Of a DNA stretch of 64,000 nucleotides, positions 58,966 through 64,000 are shown piece after piece. The notes below the pieces were generated by a model. That model searched no databases, was not told where the DNA came from, and worked only from the letters and a program-made list of their open reading frames with translations. The DNA is from Byssothecium circinans (lineage: Eukaryota > Ascomycota > Dothideomycetes > Pleosporales > Massarinaceae). How positions within the stretch are numbered: position 1 is the first letter of the stretch; each line of letters begins with the position of its first letter. The stretch covers positions 871,830 to 935,829 of the forward strand of contig ML976985.1 of assembly GCA_010015675.1 (NCBI GenBank). Direction: 5' to 3'. Both the position numbers and the translations under genes were made by a program.

Positions 58966-61900
58966 GCGGTTTAGTAGTGCTTTACATTATATTTATAGTA
59001 TTCTTCTAATGTTATAGTATAGATATTATATTAACATTATAGTTAAGAATTACTTAGAGGCAGATATTTTAATAACTAAAGAGATAAGATTCTATCTAGT
59101 ACTTAATTAGGCTAGTAGTTCCTAATAATCCTAATAATAACTAGTACTAACTATAAGCTATATATAATCTAGCACTAAGTAACTAAGCTATGCAAAGCTA
59201 TACTAAAATAATGCCTTAAGCTTCTTTTAGGCTAGGCTAAATATATTACTCTACTATATACCTCTCTACCTATAGATAGCTTAGTCCTATTAAGCTATAC
59301 TAAATCCTATATTATTAAACTATGCTTTCCCTATTAGCCCTTTCTACTAGCGTACTTTAAATATATCTCTAAGCTTATCTTAAGGTACTATACTATTACC
59401 CCCTTAATCTATTTACCCTTATCTCTTTACTAACCTAAGGAGACCTAGGCTATTAAGGCTAATAGTTACTTAATAAGTAATAAACTAAGTAATATAAGTA
59501 ATATAAGCTAAGGCTAAAGTATAATATAATAAAACTCTACTAACTAATCCTTTTCTACTTAGGTATTTATAGTTTTACTATTTCCCTACTTTTCTCCTAA
59601 ATACTTTTTTTTTAATTACTTAAGATACTCTTAGTACTACTACGTTTTTTATTTATTTTACTCTTAGTACTCTTCTACTATCTTATACTTCTCCTAAGTT
59701 ATCTATTATTCTTAAAGAGCTTTAAGCTTTACTTAGGCTATATTCTCTATCTATTCTCTTTATTATTAGTTCTACCCTTTACTTCTTCCATTACTACTAT
59801 GCCTATTACGCTCTCTTTATAATCTCTTTCTATCTATATTATACTATCTAATCTCTCTAAAGACCTCTTAAAAGAGGCTTTAAAGATAGATATCCTTTCT
59901 TAAGAGCTTCCTACTACTTCTTTTATAGCCTTTACTATATTTATACTACTACTACTATTTCTACTAGCTCTGCACGCTCTAGTAGGGTTAGTACTTATAT
60001 AGGTTTTATAATTTCTCTTTTCCTTTATATACATTCATAAGTTTAGCTTAGTAATAGCATATTACTACTTATTTCCTATTTATATCCTAATAAACTATAG
60101 ATCTAAGCTCTTACTATTTATTTACGCTTAGTAAACACTTTTAAGTATTTCTTAGTAATAGCTTAGTAACTATAATCTCTTATTTATTATCTAGTAAATT
60201 ATAGCTCTATACCCTATAGTTCTCCTCTTATATTAGTGCTATAAAGTAATTTCTTTTTTACTTACTTCTATTAAGTTTCTCTTAAGCTATTATAATTAGC
60301 TATTACTTTAATTATTAATAATTAGTAAGCTTTAGGTACTTATTCTATCCTATTACTCTTACTATAATAGTATTATAGAGCGCTACTACTTAGTAGCTCT
60401 TAGGTAGTATAAAAGAACTTATTTAGCTCTCTAAGATTCTCTTAATAATACTCTACTTTCTTAAGCCTTTTAGACCTAAAGCCTAGCTTAGCCTAAGTAC
60501 TCTACCTTCTACCTTCTACCTTAGTCTATCTTTTTTCTTAATAGTCTCTTAATTACTATATCCTTTAATCCTAGCTAGTAGTAAGTTAGCTATAGCTTTA
60601 TAAGTAGTAATAGTAGTCCTCTTAAGAAGCTTAAAGGTAGTTATAGCTTAGGTACTAGTTATCCTCTTAATAATAGTAAAAGTAATAGCTAGCTTAAGTA
60701 TATTACTTACTATAAGTGTACTTTTCTTAATTCTTAAAATACTCTTAGCTAACCTATATAGTAGCTTTTATCTTTATTATTATTTAGCTATATACTATAT
60801 ATCTTCTACTATATATACTATATTCTTTTTAATATCTAGTATAATAGCTACTACTTACCTATTAAACTTATTACTTAAACTAACTCTACCTTCTTTAACT
60901 CTTAGATCCCTAATAACGCTTTCCTTATCTTAGGTACTATTAGTAAGTTCCTCTAGTATTCCTAAGTATCTTATAATCTTATAGAGGGTATAACTCTTTA
61001 AGAACTATCTACTTAAGCTATTAAACGCACTAAGGCTTCTAAGAAGACCTATAGTAGTATATCTTATATATATCTTATAGCCCTTCTTAAGTATACCTTA
61101 CGCTAGTATATTAACTTCCTTAATAATACTCCTTTTAATAATACTTATCTATCTTACTAGAACTACCTTAAAGCTAACTACACCTACTTTTAGTATCTTT
61201 TTAATAGTAAATACTTAGCTTATAGTAGTACCTATATCCCCTACTTTATCCTTACTAATAGTAGGTACTTATTTAAGATAAGTAAGGTTTCTTAAAATCC
61301 CTTTTTTTAGGCCTAAGACTAACTTAATATAGGTGCTACTAATACTACCTAAGCTAATACTACTATAGCTACTAAAGCCTTTTATTCCTTTAATATTAGT
61401 TATAAAACTATCTAAGAGGTCTTTACTTAACTTAGAAACTTTTCTTACCCTTTAGAATCCTCTTATATAGGCCCTTCTCTAACTATCTTAACCTTATACT
61501 ACTTTACCTACCTAGCTCTTACTAATACTTCCCCTACTAAAGGTACTACTAAGTAACTCTTAGCCTTTATCCTTTTAACTCCTTTCTATAATACTTATAG
61601 TAAGGGTAAAGGTAAGGCTACTTAAGAGCCTTAGACTCTACTTATACTTTCTACCTTTAACTTAATTACTAAAGCTACTAAAAGGTATATTTAAGCTGCT
61701 TTCTAGTATAAGGACTTTAATAGCTCTATAGCTAGTATTAATATACCTATTAATAAAGTTAAGTCTTCTTTACCTATAGATACTAGTGTTACCTTTAGTT
61801 CTTTTTTTTTATAGTATAGCTATTATTAATCTCTTACTTAGCCTCTTAGCCCTAAAGGTAGTAGCTAATATAGCTTTTATACTACTTCTCTTTCTTCTTA

Positions 61901-63415
61901 ATGCCCTTAAGGTTCTCTACTATATTTTATTACTTCTCTATTATATATCTTATAACCTTCTTTAAGTCCTTTCTTATCTTTACTATTTAGCTTCTTAATA
62001 TCTTCTAACTTTAGTACTTCTTATCTACTTTTAGTCTTTAACCTACTATTAAGTACTACTTAGGCTTCCCTTAGCCTATATTCTTATCTTTGTTCTTTTA
62101 TTAACTTTTCCTCTTATACTCTTAGATCTTTACTTACTATCTATATCCCTACTCTTTAGCTTCTACTTATAACTCTATCTAGTACTAATTTTTATAGTAA
62201 TAATTTAGGTTATTACTTTTTATATCTAGATATTCCTCTTAGTAATCCTTTTAGCTACTATAGCCTTAAGTACTATTAGGAACTTAATTAGGGTTACTTT
62301 CTTTAAGGTATTATATATAAGGATAGCTAGTATAGATAGTATATTTTCTCTAATAGGTCTTTCTTTAAAGTAGGTACTTCTCTTATACCTTATATATCTA
62401 ATATTCTTAATCCTTTCTACTATTAGTATTACTATACCCTTAGTAATAAGCCTATATAGCTTATTTCTCTTACTAACTAGGCCTAAGCACTCCTCTATGC
62501 TAAGTATTATTTTAATTTTTAGTATTTCTAGGACTATCTACCTTATATCTAGCCTTTCTCTTTCTTTTATACTTCTCTACTCTATCTTTATAATCCCTAT
62601 CTACTAATACCTATTTCCTAGCTTCCTAAGGCTTCCTTAGCTTATTTTCTTTACTTATATATAGAAAAAATAAATAAAATACTTTCCTAAAACTCTTATT
62701 TAATAATTAATACTTTTTAAATACTAGTATACTCCCTCTCTACTTATAAAAGAGAGCTAGTCCTTTAGTAATACTACTATAGTTCTTTATTCTTCTTTCT
62801 TATAAACTTAAAGTCTACTAGGTTAAACTTAGGCTATAAGACTAGTATCTATACTTTTATAGCCTATTATAGGAGGTCCTAACTATACTATTATCTAATC
62901 CTTTAAGAATATTTTAGTTCTAGCTAAAGAGTATCTAAAATTATAACTTAAGGTTTAGATCTACCTTTAGGTACTTTTTTACTCCCCTTTTTATTCTCTT
63001 ATAGAAGTAGTACTATAACTAGATTAAGTATTTCTTACTAATAGAATTTTATAATTTAATTACTAGGTGTTCTTTTTTTAAACTTTATATTATTTAGGTC
63101 CTTAAGCTAGTACTATCCCTCCCTATTTAGAGCTACTTTTTAGATATAAAATAGCTCTTTTTACTTTAGCTAGAGTTTTCTAAACTAGCTCTTATTATTA
63201 TCCCTATATAAATCCTAGATAATAACTAAGTCCTTCTTAGTTAGCTCTTTTATATATAGTATTCTTTTATTATTAAACTATTTCTTCCCTTTTTCTCTTA
63301 GGCGTACTATGTAGTTAATAGCTTCTTAAAGGTAGTTATTATAGTAGTTAAATTATATAGTATAAAATATAAGTAAGGTTTTAGTATTATATAACGTAAA
63401 GCACCACCGAACCGC
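58966..63415 (-). mobile_element. Element D (about 4.45 kb) with inverted ends, unidentified
   Basis: The left end GCGGTTTAGTAGTGCTTTAC (58966 on) is the inverted, RIPped form of the right end GTAAAGCACCACCGAACCGC (ending 63415). The interior is the most AT-rich DNA of the window and has almost lost CpG as well as CpA. Minus-strand frames around 61,700-62,520 read as Lys/Glu/Arg-rich protein, for example KDLRVYEEKLIKEQR, EVLKLEDIKKLNSKDKKGL and IEECLGLVSKRNKLYRLITKG, so the coding strand is probably minus. No transposase or polymerase motif could be named. Repeat C lies on each side in direct orientation. Confidence 0.5.
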
Positions 63416-63418
63416 CTA

Positions 63419-63598
63419 CACCACCGAACCGCTCAAAAGCTTGGCATTAGAAAATCAAAACAGGATATCTTAATAACAAAGCTAAACCGTGATATTTTCT
63501 TTTGAAATTTGAAACCCAGATAGATATATATATACTCTAATAGCTATTAAAATTTTATAGCTATAGCTTACGTAATAAAATAGTTATTAGTAAAAGAA
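63419..63598. repeat. Second copy of repeat C (C'), cut by the terminal gap
   Basis: Starts CACCACCGAACCGC and, from about 63431, follows the copy at 50494 in the same orientation (GCTTGGCA, AGAAAATCAAA, TCTTAATAAC, GATAGATATATATATA, CTATAGCTTACGTA), less RIPped in its first 60 bp. Only about 180 bp are visible. Confidence 0.7.
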
Positions 63599-64000
63599 NN
63601 NNNNNNNNNNNNNNNNNNNNNNNNNNNNNNNNNNNNNNNNNNNNNNNNNNNNNNNNNNNNNNNNNNNNNNNNNNNNNNNNNNNNNNNNNNNNNNNNNNNN
63701 NNNNNNNNNNNNNNNNNNNNNNNNNNNNNNNNNNNNNNNNNNNNNNNNNNNNNNNNNNNNNNNNNNNNNNNNNNNNNNNNNNNNNNNNNNNNNNNNNNNN
63801 NNNNNNNNNNNNNNNNNNNNNNNNNNNNNNNNNNNNNNNNNNNNNNNNNNNNNNNNNNNNNNNNNNNNNNNNNNNNNNNNNNNNNNNNNNNNNNNNNNNN
63901 NNNNNNNNNNNNNNNNNNNNNNNNNNNNNNNNNNNNNNNNNNNNNNNNNNNNNNNNNNNNNNNNNNNNNNNNNNNNNNNNNNNNNNNNNNNNNNNNNNNN
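63599..64000. other. Assembly gap (402 N to window end)
   Basis: N run. The rest of C' and the missing 5' part of A3 must lie in or beyond it. Confidence 1.

Overview
The window looks like one arm of a filamentous ascomycete chromosome (Pezizomycotina, probably a dothideomycete with an AT-isochore genome; this is inference). The evidence is short 50-150 bp introns with GT..AG ends and CTRAY branch sites, pyrimidine-rich 5' leaders, a PTH11-like receptor, a fungal class I terpene cyclase, and about 52 kb of repeats carrying the repeat-induced point mutation (RIP) signature: CpA/TpG depletion, TpA excess, and CAG, CAA and TGG codons turned into stops.

Left part (1-10.9 kb) is ordinary gene DNA. 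It holds an EthD-domain protein (529-989, +, one intron), a 353-bp inverted-repeat element (1353-1705), a terpene cyclase gene with one in-frame TAG (2071-3284, -), a PTH11/rhodopsin-like seven-helix protein (5408-6624, -, four exons) and an aminoglycoside-phosphotransferase-like kinase (7657-8805, +). The last two diverge from a shared ~1 kb upstream region. 3.3-5.4 kb and 8.8-10.9 kb hold no gene I can support.

Right part (10,947-63,598) is RIP-degraded mobile DNA. A 1,784-bp Fot1/pogo element (10,947-12,730, TA target duplication) marks the edge. It is followed by the relic of a DUF3435/FluG-type tyrosine recombinase, the superfamily of Starship captains (from 13,133), a protein-kinase relic (about 17.7-18.3 kb), and several kb of decayed coding DNA including a 34-residue repeat ORF and a Cys-rich ORF.

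From 23,818 on there is a nested stack of retroelements. A chromodomain Gypsy element (copy A3, minus strand) begins at 23,818. It is interrupted by a solo LTR (25,799-26,260), by a second copy of the same family (A4, 26,843-35,037, TSD TTAAT, itself carrying another LTR-like insertion and an assembly gap), by a plus-strand Gypsy element of another family (B, 35,457-47,161), and by a repeat complex (C-D-C', from 50,494). A third chromodomain copy (A1, 51,496-58,939, TSD CATTT) sits inside C. The rest of A3 must lie beyond the terminal gap (63,599-64,000).

The most interesting items are the captain-family recombinase relic, an extra Cys-rich coiled-coil ORF antisense to pol and present in all three chromodomain Gypsy copies, a long unidentified ORF downstream of integrase in element B, and the direct-repeat/inverted-end C-D-C' structure. 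All family assignments come from reading motifs by eye, with RIP stops read through as Gln or Trp; no database search was run.
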